From NCBI GenBank assembly GCA_016210825.1, contig JACQTM010000195.1, positions 1 to 12,635 of the forward strand: a DNA stretch of 12,635 nt. The letters run 5' to 3'. Position 1 is the stretch's first letter; each line of letters begins with the position of its first letter. The position numbers were made by a program, and so were the translations under genes. Source of the stretch: Hyphomicrobiales bacterium (GTDB lineage Bacteria; Pseudomonadota; Alphaproteobacteria; Rhizobiales; Xanthobacteraceae). The notes under the pieces are model-generated. The model saw only the letters and a program-made list of their open reading frames with translations. It was not told the origin of the DNA and did not search any database. Below are positions 12,482 through 12,635 of the stretch, piece after piece.

Positions 12482-12635
12482 TCAACCTCTCCGTGACAGT
12501 GGCGGCTGCTGATAGGTTGGCTGTGGTGCGTAGTTTGGATCTTGCGGATAGGCCGGCTGTGGCGGCTGATAAACCTGCGGCGCCTGATAAATCGGCTGTG
12601 GCGGCGCCTGATAGCTCGGCTGCGGCACATAGACC
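12482..12635 (-). CDS. C-terminal end of a Pro/Gln/Tyr-rich protein, cut by the window edge
   Basis: Fifty codons and a TGA (12482-12484) remain open to the right edge on the minus strand. They encode tyrosine-spaced repeats such as VPQPSYQAPPQPIYQAP, then QVYQPPQPAYPQ, and finish in PPLSRRG. The regular Q-x-P and Y-Q-A-P pattern and its DNA repeats argue for real coding rather than chance; the other minus frame here gives an Arg/Ser/His-rich string typical of a shadow. Low-complexity tails of this kind occur on periplasmic or surface proteins, but the main domain lies outside the window, so no function can be given. It lies 56 bp before the barrel-protein gene on the same strand. Confidence 0.65.
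   Translation of the reverse strand, partial: VYVPQPSYQAPPQPIYQAPQVYQPPQPAYPQDPNYAPQPTYQQPPLSRRG

Overview
The window reads as ordinary chromosomal core sequence from a GC-rich alphaproteobacterium of the order Hyphomicrobiales (Rhizobiales), probably near Bradyrhizobiaceae/Xanthobacteraceae. This rests on four things: an alphaproteobacterial RpoH, an Omp25/RopB-like outer-membrane barrel, promoter-like sites close to the rhizobial CTTGAC-N17-CTATAT pattern, and a palindromic intergenic repeat of a kind typical of these genomes. The placement comes from recognition, not from a database search. No phage, transposase, CRISPR array or plasmid gene was seen.

Layout, left to right. Plus strand, 16-2184: a membrane-anchored coiled-coil protein of unknown function, then a secreted DUF2927-like protein. 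A 340-bp stretch with no supportable gene follows. Minus strand, 2525-3000: tRNA-Glu(CUC) with a good promoter-like site, preceded by a small one-span membrane protein. The small protein is head-to-head with the plus-strand gene of an RluD-type pseudouridine synthase, and the two ATG codons interlock on one CATG. Next, on the plus strand, comes rpoH (heat-shock sigma factor, 4249-5148), with a structured leader and a 9-bp hairpin across its stop codon.

From 5189 to the right edge everything is on the minus strand. In order of transcription (right to left): the tail of a Pro/Gln/Tyr-rich protein cut by the window edge, an outer-membrane beta-barrel protein, serC, serA, purA, and a 616-residue proline-rich one-span membrane protein. 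SerC and SerA catalyse neighbouring steps of phosphorylated serine synthesis (SerA makes 3-phosphohydroxypyruvate, SerC transaminates it). PurA commits IMP to AMP synthesis. The purA-to-616-residue-protein gap is 34 bp, suggesting co-transcription.

No new multi-gene system is evident. The points worth a second look are mainly non-coding: a triple-hairpin repeat between serC and serA, a decayed relative of it carrying the likely serC -35 box, an 18-bp perfect palindrome between serA and purA, a stable hairpin in the rpoH leader, mutually exclusive hairpins at the end of rluD, and the interlocked start codons. Three protein families of unknown role (coiled-coil, DUF2927-like, proline-rich) are the main protein unknowns.
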